Position numbers and translations under genes: made by a program. Under the pieces are notes generated by a model, which did not search any database, had not been told where the DNA came from, and saw only the letters and a list, made by a program, of their open reading frames with translations. From NCBI GenBank assembly GCA_049295575.1, contig JBAQQX010000001.1:124001-188000 (forward strand): a DNA stretch of 64,000 nucleotides. Direction: 5' to 3'. This document shows, piece after piece, positions 50,323-59,143 of the stretch. How positions within the stretch are numbered: the stretch's first letter is position 1; every line of letters starts with the position of its first letter. Source of the DNA: UBA6022 sp049295575 (GTDB lineage Bacteria; Patescibacteriota; Saccharimonadia; Saccharimonadales; Saccharimonadaceae).

Positions 50323-52101
50323 ATGAATCAACAACAGATTAGAAATTTTTGTATCATTGCACACATCGACCACGGTAAGTCGACACTTGCTGATCGCATG
50401 CTTGAGCTAACCGGTACTGTTCAAAAGCGCGACATGAAATCGCAGCTACTTGATAGTATGGATCTAGAGCGCGAGAAGGGCATTACTATTAAGTTAGCTC
50501 CTGTTCGTATGACACACAAGGGCAACGATCTTAATCTTATCGATACACCCGGCCATGTCGATTTTAGCTACGAAGTATCACGCTCCCTTGAGGCATGTGA
50601 AGGTGCGATCTTGGTTGTTGATGCGAGCCAGGGTATTCAAGCGCAGACCCTAGCGAATGTCTACCTAGCGCTTGCCGCTGACCTTACCATCATTCCCGTG
50701 CTAAATAAGATCGATCTCCCAGCCGCCGATGTGCCGCGCGTATCAGCTGAAATTATCAATTTGCTTGGCTGCGATGATGACGATATTCTGAAGATCAGCG
50801 CTAAAACCGGTGAAGGTGTTATGGAAGTGCTTGATGCTGTTGTTGAACGAATTGCTCCGCCAAGCGGTCAGCCTGATGCACCGACGCGTGCGCTTATTTT
50901 TGATAGCTATTATGACGATTACCGAGGTGTGATTCTTTATACCCGTGTTGTCGACGGCACAATTAAAAAAGGCGATACGATTCATATGCTTGCAACATCT
51001 GCCGATGGGATCGCACTTGAAGTTGGCGCATTGAGCCCAACTATGAAAGCTGGCCCGGACCTCTCGACTGGTGAGATCGGTTATATCGTAACCAACCTTA
51101 AAACAACGCGTGATGCAAAAGTAGGTGATACTGTAACGACGCGACGATCTCAGGCGAGCGACATGCTCCCAGGGTACCAGAACGTTAAGCCGTTCGTATA
51201 CGCTGGTTTCTTCCCGGTATCCAACGAAGACTATCAAGAGTTAAAGGACGCAGTAGAAAAGCTCAGCTTGAGTGATTCTGCACTTCAATTTGAGCCAGAG
51301 AACTCTCCAGTTCTTGGCTTCGGTGTTCGCATCGGTTTCCTCGGACTACTTCATATGGATATTGTTCGTGAACGGCTGGAGCGGGAATATAACCTTGATC
51401 TTGTCGTTACTAACCCGTCGACGGATTATCAAGTGTGCTTGGCCGATGGGACTCAAGTCGATATTAAGAGCGCCAGCGATCTTCCTGACGTCTCGAAGAT
51501 TAAAGAGATTCGTGAACCATGGATTAAAGGTGAGATTATTGTACCTAAAGACTATATTGGTGCTGTAATCCAACTGATCGTAAATAAGCGTGGTCAGCAG
51601 CGTAATTTGAGCTATATTGATGAGCGTGCATTGATTAGCTTTGAGGCACCACTTGCGAACTTGCTGACTGACTTTTACGACCAGCTCAAATCGGTGACGA
51701 GTGGGTATGGCAGTTTCAATTATGAACTCGACACGTATATCGTAGAGGATTTGGTACGCGTCGATTTTTACGTAGCCGGTGAGATTGTTGATGCACTATC
51801 TGTCATGGCTCACCGCTCAGAATCTCAGCGGCTCGGTCGTGAAGTTGTCGATAAGCTTAAAGATGTGATTCCACGACAAAACTTCCAAGTAGCACTCCAG
51901 GCTGCAATCGGCGGTAAATTTATTGCTCGTGCCGACCTATCGGCATACCGAAAAGATGTAACGACTGGCCTATATGGCGGTGACGTATCTCGTAAAAAGA
52001 AAGTGCTCGCAAAACAGGCTAAGGGTAAGAAGCGCATGAAGCGTTTCGGTAAAGTCGATATCCCATCAGAAGCCTTTACGGTGATGTTGAAGCGCGATTA
52101 A
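50323..52101 (+). CDS. lepA: elongation factor 4 (LepA)
   Basis: A 592-residue translational GTPase with G1 AHIDHGKST (13-21), G2/G3 (EREKGITIK, DTPGHVDF), G4 NKID and the LepA-specific C-terminal domain ending in GKKRMKRFGKVDIPSEAF. It helps ribosome assembly or back-translocation under stress. TATAAT (50304-50309) leaves a leader of only about seven bases. Confidence 0.97.
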   Translation: MNQQQIRNFCIIAHIDHGKSTLADRMLELTGTVQKRDMKSQLLDSMDLEREKGITIKLAPVRMTHKGNDLNLIDTPGHVDFSYEVSRSLEACEGAILVVDASQGIQAQTLANVYLALAADLTIIPVLNKIDLPAADVPRVSAEIINLLGCDDDDILKISAKTGEGVMEVLDAVVERIAPPSGQPDAPTRALIFDSYYDDYRGVILYTRVVDGTIKKGDTIHMLATSADGIALEVGALSPTMKAGPDLSTGEIGYIVTNLKTTRDAKVGDTVTTRRSQASDMLPGYQNVKPFVYAGFFPVSNEDYQELKDAVEKLSLSDSALQFEPENSPVLGFGVRIGFLGLLHMDIVRERLEREYNLDLVVTNPSTDYQVCLADGTQVDIKSASDLPDVSKIKEIREPWIKGEIIVPKDYIGAVIQLIVNKRGQQRNLSYIDERALISFEAPLANLLTDFYDQLKSVTSGYGSFNYELDTYIVEDLVRVDFYVAGEIVDALSVMAHRSESQRLGREVVDKLKDVIPRQNFQVALQAAIGGKFIARADLSAYRKDVTTGLYGGDVSRKKKVLAKQAKGKKRMKRFGKVDIPSEAFTVMLKRD

Positions 52102-52119
52102 CCTGTTACAATTGATACA

Positions 52120-52836
52120 ATGAACGAACTTGACCAACTTATCGCCCGCTATCAAATTAGCGAAGATTCTATTGCAACAATTCAAACTACGCCTATCGTA
52201 CTGCTCGTAGGTATCACCGCGGCTGGTAAAGATACGATTCAAAATAGAGTACTTGAGAGTGATGAATATCATAAAATTATCACACATACGACACGTCCGC
52301 CACGTACTAACAACGGGGTACTTGAGCAAGATGGCGATGACTACCATTTTGTATCAATGAGTAAGATGCATGAGATGCTTGTCAATGAAGATTTTATTGA
52401 AGTTAATCGCTTCGGTGATAATTATTACGGCACGAGCATTGGTGAGTTCAAAGCGGCAAAACGTCAGGGTAAGATTGCACTTGGCGACATTGACGTTAAT
52501 GGTATTGCGTCATTTAAGGCAATCTCAGAACAGAACATTGTCCCGATCTTTATCGTTCCTCCTGACTATTCTACGTGGCGTCAGCGACTTGACGGACGAT
52601 ATGGCTCACAAGATGAGTTGGCGAGAGAATTGCCTAAGCGTTTGATGGCTGCTCAGCACGAGCTTGAACACGCGCTAGCCATGCCATACTTCCACTTTAT
52701 GATTAATGACAATCTTGAGCGTGCCGTCCGTGTTACTGATGAGATTGCCCACGGCAATAATGTCTTTAACCGCCACGATGAAGATGCTCGTATTCTCGCC
52801 GCTGATCTACTGGCGACAATTCGCAATAACATCTAG
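52120..52836 (+). CDS. gmk: guanylate kinase-like enzyme
   Basis: A 238-residue P-loop kinase. The loop is GITAAGKDT (not the usual GPSGxGKxT). Then HTTRPPRTNNGVLEQDGDDYHFVS and IEVNRFGDNYYGTS are clear GMP-binding segments of guanylate kinases, followed by ALGDIDVNG and IFIVPPD. It makes GDP from GMP. TACAAT (52107-52112) lies seven bases before the ATG (leaderless). Its stop codon lies inside the CIRCE operator of hrcA. Confidence 0.88.
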   Translation: MNELDQLIARYQISEDSIATIQTTPIVLLVGITAAGKDTIQNRVLESDEYHKIITHTTRPPRTNNGVLEQDGDDYHFVSMSKMHEMLVNEDFIEVNRFGDNYYGTSIGEFKAAKRQGKIALGDIDVNGIASFKAISEQNIVPIFIVPPDYSTWRQRLDGRYGSQDELARELPKRLMAAQHELEHALAMPYFHFMINDNLERAVRVTDEIAHGNNVFNRHDEDARILAADLLATIRNNI

Positions 52837-52859
52837 CACTCAATTGCAAAGAGTGCCAA
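52833..52859 (+). promoter_or_regulatory. CIRCE operator of hrcA
   Basis: CTAGCACTC-N9-GAGTGCCAA, two mismatches from the CIRCE consensus TTAGCACTC-N9-GAGTGCTAA. It lies over the expected -35 region; TATAAT is at 52867-52872 and the hrcA ATG six bases later. HrcA should repress its own gene from here. Confidence 0.92.
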
Positions 52860-52878
52860 ATCGGGCTATAATGGCTAT

Positions 52879-53589
52879 ATGACAGAGCGTCAAATCCAAA
52901 TCCTCGCCGCTATTATCGAACAGTACGCCGAAGTGGCCGTACCTGTTGGTAGCGTCATGTTGGCAAAGTTATTTAATGTCTCGAGCGCTACTATCCGCAG
53001 CGAGATGGTTCGTCTTGAAGAGATGGGGTTGATCGCCCAGCCGCATACGAGCGCCGGTCGCGTCCCAACCGATCAAGGTTATCGAATGTATGTTAATAGT
53101 CTAACTGAGGCACATGCTAATGAGGTGCCGTCTCCACTTGACCGTGGCTCTCGGGCAATTGAAGCTCGCGTACAGACGCACGGTGACAGAGCTGACCGCG
53201 CAATTCGAAGCGCCGTCGATAGTCTTGTAGACCTTACGCAAAATCTCGGTCTTGCGACCATCGGTGACCAACTATACATGAGTGGTATGGGAAACCTTTT
53301 TTCCCAACCAGAATTCCTGCAAGGTAACCATACTCAAGCGGTGGCGCGATTACTTGATAACCTTGAACCGTGGCTTCGAGAAGCGGCGCCCAACGAACCA
53401 TTAAACGTCTATATTGGATCTGAGAATCCAATCGGTAAGGCGAGTGGAGCAACGTTAATTATCAGTCGCTTCCGTTCACCGTATAGCGACAATAGCTATA
53501 TTGGTGTGCTTGGCCCAACACGTCAAAGCTATGGCAAAGTAATGCGACTTGTTCGACATGCAGGCGCAATGTTAGAGGAGGTATTGTAA
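52879..53589 (+). CDS. hrcA: heat-inducible repressor HrcA, short form
   Basis: A 236-residue HrcA. A winged helix lies at about 1-75 (SVMLAKLFNVSSATIRSEMVRLEEMGLIAQPHTSAGRVPT), then a central and C-terminal GAF-like domain with FSQPEF and GPTRQSYGKVMRLV. It is about 100 residues shorter than B. subtilis HrcA (343), the loss being in the inserted dimerisation domain. It binds CIRCE and is kept active by chaperones. Leaderless start (TATAAT six bases upstream). Confidence 0.93.
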   Translation: MTERQIQILAAIIEQYAEVAVPVGSVMLAKLFNVSSATIRSEMVRLEEMGLIAQPHTSAGRVPTDQGYRMYVNSLTEAHANEVPSPLDRGSRAIEARVQTHGDRADRAIRSAVDSLVDLTQNLGLATIGDQLYMSGMGNLFSQPEFLQGNHTQAVARLLDNLEPWLREAAPNEPLNVYIGSENPIGKASGATLIISRFRSPYSDNSYIGVLGPTRQSYGKVMRLVRHAGAMLEEVL

Positions 53590-53723
53590 TGGAGATTATT
53601 CAAGCAATCATTGATGGGATTGTGACGATCATTACGACTATAGTGAACGCAATCGTCACTGTTATCCAAGCGCTTATTAATGCAATCATTGGCCTGTTTA
53701 ATGCGATTGGGAATATGTTTTAG
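53589..53723 (+). CDS. 44-residue hydrophobic microprotein of the heat-shock operon
   Basis: The ATG overlaps the hrcA stop by one base (TAATG) and GAGGAGGT lies eight bases before it, so translation is coupled and strong. The 44 residues (MEIIQAIIDGIVTIITTIV, NAIVTVIQALINAIIGLF, NAIGNMF) are mostly Ile, Val, Thr, Asn and Ala in a repeating amphipathic pattern with no positive charge. It could be a membrane-surface helix peptide, a chaperone-related factor or a toxin-like peptide. No family recognised. Confidence 0.65.
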   Translation: MEIIQAIIDGIVTIITTIVNAIVTVIQALINAIIGLFNAIGNMF

Positions 53724-53729
53724 GTTGCA

Positions 53730-53801
53730 ATGGTTAACTTTATTAGTCATTTGCATATAGCGGAGGCTTATGGCCGTTTAAATCAAAGAGAGCTTATTTA
53801 G
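53730..53801 (+). CDS. possible 23-residue leader peptide before grpE
   Basis: A short frame (MVNFISHLHIAEAYGRLNQRELI) ending one base before the Shine-Dalgarno of grpE (GGAGAG). It has no clear ribosome-binding site of its own. It may be chance or serve translational coupling. Confidence 0.2.
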   Translation: MVNFISHLHIAEAYGRLNQRELI

Positions 53802-53813
53802 GAGAGAAAAAGA

Positions 53814-54281
53814 ATGACGAAAAGTAAGAAGCAAGAAGAATTAGAAAACACAGTTGCCGAGTTGACGGCTGATTTGCAGCGTACACGCGCGGATTTTGAA
53901 AACTATCGGAAGCGAAGTGAAGCCGACAAAGCAGCTACCTACCAACATGGTCAGTCTGCGGCGATCCTAAAACTTCTCCCAGTTATTGATACTATTGAAC
54001 GTGCCGTAGCGTATCTGCCAGAGGAGCTTGCTGACAATAAATGGGCGCAAGGTATTGCAGCTCTCGTTAAGAATCTTGAGAAGTCGCTAGATAGTCTTAA
54101 TTTAAAGCGAATTGACGCCAAAGAGGGTGCGGATTTCAATCCTGACTTCCATGAAGCGATTCAATTTGACGAAGAGGCTGAAGGGGACAAAGAGATCGTT
54201 GCCGAAGAGCTTCAGGCGGGATATACGCTAAGCGGCCAGCCAATTCGCCACGCCATGGTCAAAGTGACGAAAAAGAAGTAG
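53814..54281 (+). CDS. grpE: nucleotide exchange factor GrpE
   Basis: A 155-residue GrpE. A long N-terminal coiled coil (ELTADLQRTRADFENYRKRSE) is followed by the beta domain with DAKEGADFNPDFHEAIQFDEE and GYTLSGQPIRHAMVKV. It releases ADP from DnaK. Shine-Dalgarno TAGGAGAG precedes it. It lies in the hrcA transcript, and a terminator follows. Confidence 0.95.
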   Translation: MTKSKKQEELENTVAELTADLQRTRADFENYRKRSEADKAATYQHGQSAAILKLLPVIDTIERAVAYLPEELADNKWAQGIAALVKNLEKSLDSLNLKRIDAKEGADFNPDFHEAIQFDEEAEGDKEIVAEELQAGYTLSGQPIRHAMVKVTKKK

Positions 54282-54296
54282 TCATACACTCCGACA

Positions 54297-54340
54297 TAAA
54301 CAATACCCGCCGGGCCCCATAGTCTGGCGGGTATTGTTTA
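54297..54340 (+). terminator. terminator of the hrcA-grpE operon
   Basis: A perfect 15-base stem TAAACAATACCCGCC with its complement at 54326-54340, 14-base loop. Confidence 0.85.
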
Positions 54341-54357
54341 TGCTTATGATATGATGA

Positions 54358-55182
54358 ATGATAATGAATCAGCACCCAGCTATATCTAATGACGAGATCC
54401 GGGCATTTATTGCGCTCTATGATGGTGATGCAGTTGCGGCAGTCCGCGCGATAAGGGAGTATGAAGGTGCGCGACGGCGAGTAGCTGTCGCTGTGAAAGA
54501 AAAACCGACGACGCCAGTGCTTCTTCGCACTGAAGAAGTAAAGAAAACCTATAAAGTAGGAAAGACAAAAGTCAATGCCGTACAGGGTGTGACACTGGAT
54601 ATCCATGAGGGCGAGTTTGTAGCTATAACTGGCGCGAGCGGAAGTGGTAAGTCGACTCTTTTACAGTTATTAGGAGGTCTTGATCAGCCGACTGAGGGAG
54701 TTGTAAAAGTCGCTGGCACTAACCTTCGGAAATTATCAGATAGTAAGTTATCTCTTTTTCGCGGACAAACAATCGGGTTCGTCTTTCAATTTTTCTATCT
54801 TCAGCCGTTTCTTCGTCTCGAGCGAAATCTTGAGGTGTCGGGCATGTTTGCAGGAATTAAGCGCGCAGAACGCAGAGTGCGTGTGAGGGAGCTTGCCGCG
54901 CAGGTTGGACTGAGCGATCGCCTGCGCCATTACCCCCGTGAGCTATCAGGAGGGCAGATGCAACGAGCGGCCATCGCTCGAGCGCTCTTGAACCGGCCGA
55001 GAGTTATTTTAGCGGATGAACCTACCGGGAATCTCGATAGTGAAAATAGTCGAGCGATTATTGAACTATTTGAGACAATTAGGGAGAAATTCGGCACGAC
55101 GATTATTATAGTTACTCATGACCAGGCAATCGCACGACGAGCAGATAGGGAGATCGTAATGAAGGACGGTAGGATAGTATGA
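54358..55182 (+). CDS. MacB/LolD-type ABC transporter ATP-binding protein with N-terminal extension
   Basis: A 274-residue protein. ABC motifs: Walker A GASGSGKS (92-99), Q loop, LSGGQ before MQRAAIARALL, Walker B VILADEP and a His switch (VTHDQ). The first 45 residues are an extra helical unit (NDEIRAFIALYDGDAVAAVRAIREYEG) reminiscent of UBA/TS-N-type helical bundles. The start could be ATG 54358 or 54364; TATGAT boxes at 54345 and 54350 fit each. It overlaps its permease by four bases. Confidence 0.92.
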   Translation: MIMNQHPAISNDEIRAFIALYDGDAVAAVRAIREYEGARRRVAVAVKEKPTTPVLLRTEEVKKTYKVGKTKVNAVQGVTLDIHEGEFVAITGASGSGKSTLLQLLGGLDQPTEGVVKVAGTNLRKLSDSKLSLFRGQTIGFVFQFFYLQPFLRLERNLEVSGMFAGIKRAERRVRVRELAAQVGLSDRLRHYPRELSGGQMQRAAIARALLNRPRVILADEPTGNLDSENSRAIIELFETIREKFGTTIIIVTHDQAIARRADREIVMKDGRIV

Positions 55183-57089
55183 TACGGTCAACTGATGTTC
55201 TTGTCCTTGCCTATACAAAGTTACGCGCACGCAAGATTCGTACGTCTGTAACAGTTGCTATAGCGGGACTATTATTCGGTTTCTTGGTATTGATTGTTAT
55301 TGTTGCTCAAGGTGTTCTTGATAGCGCAACTCGCTTTAGTAACGAGGGCCTCAATAGTCGCTACATTATTGACGTTGGCCGTACTGACAATAAGGCATTC
55401 AACATCTATGATAATCTTACTAACCCCGATGTAGTTCGCCGCGTTGAAACGGAACATGCGGCGCATGTTGCAAAAAAGCAGGCAGCTGCAAGAAAGTACG
55501 GTATAGAGTACGATGCCCGAAACGAAGACCCTTCGCCAATCGTCATCGACCAGGAGACTAAAGAAAAGATTGTCAGTGATAAGTATCTCGATAGCTCGAG
55601 TGTCGCTGCTGTTGCTGAGGCGCTTGAAGCTGAGCAGTACAGGCCATTTGACGTTTCCGCGTATATTGATCCATATAAAACGGCAAAGATTATCGGTGAG
55701 CACCGTGTCCTGCATCAGTTTGAGAACACTTTACGATTCATGAAAGACGGCAAGGAGGCATCCTTATCTTCATCTTCGGAAGTGGATAGGTCAATGTCCC
55801 CAGGCGATGATGACAATAAGAGCCTTACAGTACTCGACAGTAGCGTAGCTGAGCCATTTATTTCAAATAGAACATACGACCCTGCGTCAGGGGAGATACC
55901 GGCAATTATTCCATATTCTGATGCCGAAAAGTTACTTGGGTTAAAAAAGCTTGAACCATCGGTATCTACTCAGCAGCAACTTGATCGCATTCAAGAAGTT
56001 CGACGTCGCGTAGGCGAGATAACTGCTAAATTTTGTTATCGAAATTCTGCATCGCAGGCGCTGGTGACCCAGGCGATAAATCAACAAAAAGAGATAGTTG
56101 ACAACAGGAATAATCCGGATTATGTTAAGCCAACACTTCTCTACGCCGTACCTAGTAGTGCAGATTGTGGTGCTGTCGTCGTGCAGAGCGATAGCCGTAC
56201 GAGTATCGAAAAAAAGCAGGCAGACAATCAAAAGAACTATGAAAAGGAAATCGGTACGTATATCGGCGAGCCGGAGCAGCATAAGGTCATTGTCCGTGGT
56301 GTTGGGGTGTCATCTGATCTTGGATTTGAGGGCGAGGTCTCGTTCTCGGTCGCTCAGATTATCAAGGGTATCTTCTCTTCATCGTTAGGCTACCAAACAT
56401 GGAATATACCGAGTGCTCTGCTTGCCAAGGTGCCCGAATCGTCGCGTCCCGCTGCTGTATTTGAGCCTTCGAGTGATACAAAAACCCCATTCTCCATTGA
56501 GGCGTATTTAGTAGAGTTTACGGATAAGGCCGAAGCCCGTGAGCTGCTTAGTAAAGCAGGGTTCTTCGGGGCTAATAACAGGTCTGTACATGCTGCACCT
56601 TTTGGGAGTAGTAGTCTCGTGGTTGATGAGATGAGATCGTGGTTCGAAACTGCGCTACTTTGGATTGTTGGAGTAGTAAGCCTGGTGGCAATTATTATTT
56701 TGAGCGGCATGATCGGGAGGACTATCGCTGATGGTCGAAAGGAGAGTGCTGTCTTTCGCGCAATCGGCGCCAGGCGCGGTGATATCGCGAGAATCTATAG
56801 TACGTATACCTTACTTCTTTCATTGAGGATCGTACTATTTGCAGTATTTTTTGGCATTGTGTCTGCTCTAGCGCTCAATATGATGCTTTGGCACGACGCT
56901 ACTATCGGCGCTCAACTGGCATTCGGTGCTTCAAATCCTAAGCTTGAATTCCATTTTATTGGATTCGGCAGCTGGTACTTGCCTGTAATTGTTGCGGTGA
57001 TTATTGGGGTGGGCTTGTTGGCAATGGTAATTCCTTTACTTCGAAATAGTAGGCGTAGTCCCATAAACGACATGCGCGACGACGGCTAA
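55179..57089 (+). CDS. MacB/FtsX-type ABC transporter permease with large ectodomain
   Basis: A 636-residue permease. It has an N-terminal helix at about 20-45, an extracytoplasmic domain of about 450 residues at 46-490, then three helices (495-518, 545-570, 598-622) with the FtsX segment IGRTIADGRKESAVFRAIGARRGDIARIYSTY. The order is that of MacB-like mechanotransmitters, which do not carry substrate across the membrane but drive exported partners. The ectodomain is bigger than in MacB (about 225) and has two Cys. Its partner is unknown. Confidence 0.88.
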   Translation: MIRSTDVLVLAYTKLRARKIRTSVTVAIAGLLFGFLVLIVIVAQGVLDSATRFSNEGLNSRYIIDVGRTDNKAFNIYDNLTNPDVVRRVETEHAAHVAKKQAAARKYGIEYDARNEDPSPIVIDQETKEKIVSDKYLDSSSVAAVAEALEAEQYRPFDVSAYIDPYKTAKIIGEHRVLHQFENTLRFMKDGKEASLSSSSEVDRSMSPGDDDNKSLTVLDSSVAEPFISNRTYDPASGEIPAIIPYSDAEKLLGLKKLEPSVSTQQQLDRIQEVRRRVGEITAKFCYRNSASQALVTQAINQQKEIVDNRNNPDYVKPTLLYAVPSSADCGAVVVQSDSRTSIEKKQADNQKNYEKEIGTYIGEPEQHKVIVRGVGVSSDLGFEGEVSFSVAQIIKGIFSSSLGYQTWNIPSALLAKVPESSRPAAVFEPSSDTKTPFSIEAYLVEFTDKAEARELLSKAGFFGANNRSVHAAPFGSSSLVVDEMRSWFETALLWIVGVVSLVAIIILSGMIGRTIADGRKESAVFRAIGARRGDIARIYSTYTLLLSLRIVLFAVFFGIVSALALNMMLWHDATIGAQLAFGASNPKLEFHFIGFGSWYLPVIVAVIIGVGLLAMVIPLLRNSRRSPINDMRDDG

Positions 57090-57112
57090 ATTGGCGCTTG
57101 ATAATAATGCTA

Positions 57113-57139
57113 TTAGCACTCTTGACATGAGAGTGCTAA
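57113..57139 (+). promoter_or_regulatory. perfect CIRCE operator and promoter P1 of dnaK
   Basis: TTAGCACTC-N9-GAGTGCTAA, identical to the consensus. The nine-base spacer contains the -35 TTGACA (57122-57127), and the -10 TACAAT is at 57146-57151 (18-base spacing). Bound HrcA would cover the -35. Confidence 0.95.
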
Positions 57140-57158
57140 TTTTATTACAATGGAGATA

Positions 57159-57203
57159 TTGGCAATCTATCGACTAGAGTGCTAAAATATATTCAGATAT
57201 AAT
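57159..57203 (+). promoter_or_regulatory. second, degenerate CIRCE and promoter P2 of dnaK
   Basis: TTGGCAATC-N9-GAGTGCTAA at 57159-57185: the right half is perfect, the left has two mismatches. TATAAT lies at 57198-57203. The site lies between the P1 start and P2 -10, so it could block elongation from P1 and initiation at P2. Confidence 0.75.
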
Positions 57204-57236
57204 GTATGGTAATTGAAACGAATAGGAGAATACTCT

Positions 57237-59129
57237 ATGGGTAAAATCATCGGCATCGACCTCGGTACAACTAATAGCGCCGTAGCGTATATGGTTGCAG
57301 GTAAGCCAGAGGTAATTGCAAACGCGGAAGGTAATCGCACGACACCATCTGTTGTTGCTATTAATAAAAGTGGCGAACGTCTTGTTGGCCAGGTCGCGCA
57401 GCGTCAGCGCGTGACAAATGCAAAGAACACTATCTACGGTGTTAAGCGTCTTATTGGTCGTAAATTTAGCGACAAAGAAGTGCAAAAAGATCACGATATT
57501 ATGCCATATGAAATCGTCAAAAAAGACGGTGGTGTCGCGGTAAAAATGGGAGACAAAGATTACAGCCCTGAGGAAGTATCGGCTATGATTCTGTCTAAGC
57601 TTAAAGCTGATGCCGAAGCATTCCTCGGCGAAAAAGTCACCGAGGCGGTTATTACCGTTCCTGCGTACTTCGATGACTCACAGCGTCAGGCGACAAAAGA
57701 TGCTGGTAAGATTGCTGGTCTTGAAGTTAAGCGTATTATCAACGAACCGACCGCTGCTGCTCTTGCTTATGGACTAGATAGCAAGAAGGATGAGAAGATC
57801 GCTGTCTTCGACCTTGGCGGTGGTACATTCGACGTTTCGATTCTTGAGCTCGGTGACGGTGTGTTTGAAGTGAAGTCAACAAACGGCGACACTCACCTCG
57901 GCGGCGAAGATTTCGATAACCGTATCGTTAACCATTTCCTAGAAGTCTTCAAAAACAATGAAGGTATTGATTTAAAGAGCGATAAGGCTGCGATGCAGCG
58001 CTTGAAAGACGAAGCCGAAAAAGCTAAGAAAGAACTTTCAAGTACATCTGAAATTGAAATCAATCTACCATTCTTGACTGCCGATGCTGACGGTCCAAAG
58101 CACTTCGAGTATAAATTGACTCGCTCGAAACTTGAAGAGCTTGTAGCTGATTTGATCGATCGTTTGGCCGAGCCAGTTGAGAAGGCGCTTAAGGATGCCG
58201 GCCTTAAGGCTGCCGACGTTGACGAGATTGTTCTCGTTGGCGGTATGACTCGCATGCCATCGGTAGTAGAGAAAGTGAAGACTATCTTCGGTAAAGAGCC
58301 ACTCAAGGGTGTGAATCCAGATGAAGTTGTTGCTGTCGGTGCGGCAATTCAAGGTGGTGTACTTGCTGGTGATGTGAAGGACGTACTGCTCCTTGACGTT
58401 ACACCACTGTCACTTGGTATCGAAACTATGGGCGGCGTCACGACCAAGCTTATTGAGCGCAATAGTACAATTCCAACAAGTAAATCTGAGACATTCTCGA
58501 CTGCTGCTGATAACCAGCCTCAGGTGGAGATCCACGTACTCCAGGGTGAACGTGAGATGTCTAGCGATAACAAGTCTTTGGGCCGCTTTACGCTCGATGG
58601 CATCGCACCTGCGCCACGTGGCGTGCCTCAAATCGAAGTTACCTTTAATCTTGATGCGAATGGTATCTTGAACGTTACGGCTAAGGATAAGGGTACTGGC
58701 AAAGAACAAAGTATCACAATTTCTGACAGTGGTAACCTATCAAAAGAAGATATTGAGAAGGCGCAAAAAGAAGCTGAAGCACACGCTGATGAAGATAAAA
58801 AGAAGCGTGAAGCTGTCGATGCTCGCAATAGCCTAGAAAGTGCTATTTATCAGGCTGAAAAGATGCCGGACGAGTACAAGGATAAAATTAGCGACGATGA
58901 TAAGAAGGCAATCGCTGACGCTGTTGAAGAAGCGAAAAAGCATAAAGACTCAAACGAAAAGGACGAGCTTGAAGCTGCTGCCAAGGCGCTGACGGACGCG
59001 ATTATGCCAATCGGCGCTAAGCTTTACGAAGCTGCATCAAAAGAGGATGCACCTGCCTCGGACGATACGAGCAAGGGTGATGACGAGCCAGTTGAAGGCG
59101 AAGTTGTCGACGAGAAAAAAGACAAGTAG
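57237..59129 (+). CDS. dnaK: Hsp70 chaperone DnaK
   Basis: A 630-residue DnaK. The ATPase domain has IIGIDLGTTNSAVAYM, VPAYFDDSQRQATKDAG, AVFDLGGGTFDVSIL and VGGMTRMPSV. The interdomain linker is DVLLLDVTPLSLGIE, and the helical lid ends in an acidic tail (GDDEPVEGEVVDEKKDK). It folds and refolds proteins with GrpE and DnaJ; dnaJ is not in the window. I start at ATG 57237 (AGGAG eight bases upstream) instead of TTG 57213. Confidence 0.98.
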   Translation: MGKIIGIDLGTTNSAVAYMVAGKPEVIANAEGNRTTPSVVAINKSGERLVGQVAQRQRVTNAKNTIYGVKRLIGRKFSDKEVQKDHDIMPYEIVKKDGGVAVKMGDKDYSPEEVSAMILSKLKADAEAFLGEKVTEAVITVPAYFDDSQRQATKDAGKIAGLEVKRIINEPTAAALAYGLDSKKDEKIAVFDLGGGTFDVSILELGDGVFEVKSTNGDTHLGGEDFDNRIVNHFLEVFKNNEGIDLKSDKAAMQRLKDEAEKAKKELSSTSEIEINLPFLTADADGPKHFEYKLTRSKLEELVADLIDRLAEPVEKALKDAGLKAADVDEIVLVGGMTRMPSVVEKVKTIFGKEPLKGVNPDEVVAVGAAIQGGVLAGDVKDVLLLDVTPLSLGIETMGGVTTKLIERNSTIPTSKSETFSTAADNQPQVEIHVLQGEREMSSDNKSLGRFTLDGIAPAPRGVPQIEVTFNLDANGILNVTAKDKGTGKEQSITISDSGNLSKEDIEKAQKEAEAHADEDKKKREAVDARNSLESAIYQAEKMPDEYKDKISDDDKKAIADAVEEAKKHKDSNEKDELEAAAKALTDAIMPIGAKLYEAASKEDAPASDDTSKGDDEPVEGEVVDEKKDK

Positions 59130-59143
59130 AGTAAATATCTACG

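Noticed and set aside
57213..57236. TTG start for dnaK eight codons upstream
   Set aside because: It leaves out the Shine-Dalgarno AGGAG at 57224-57228 and adds residues not seen in DnaK proteins.
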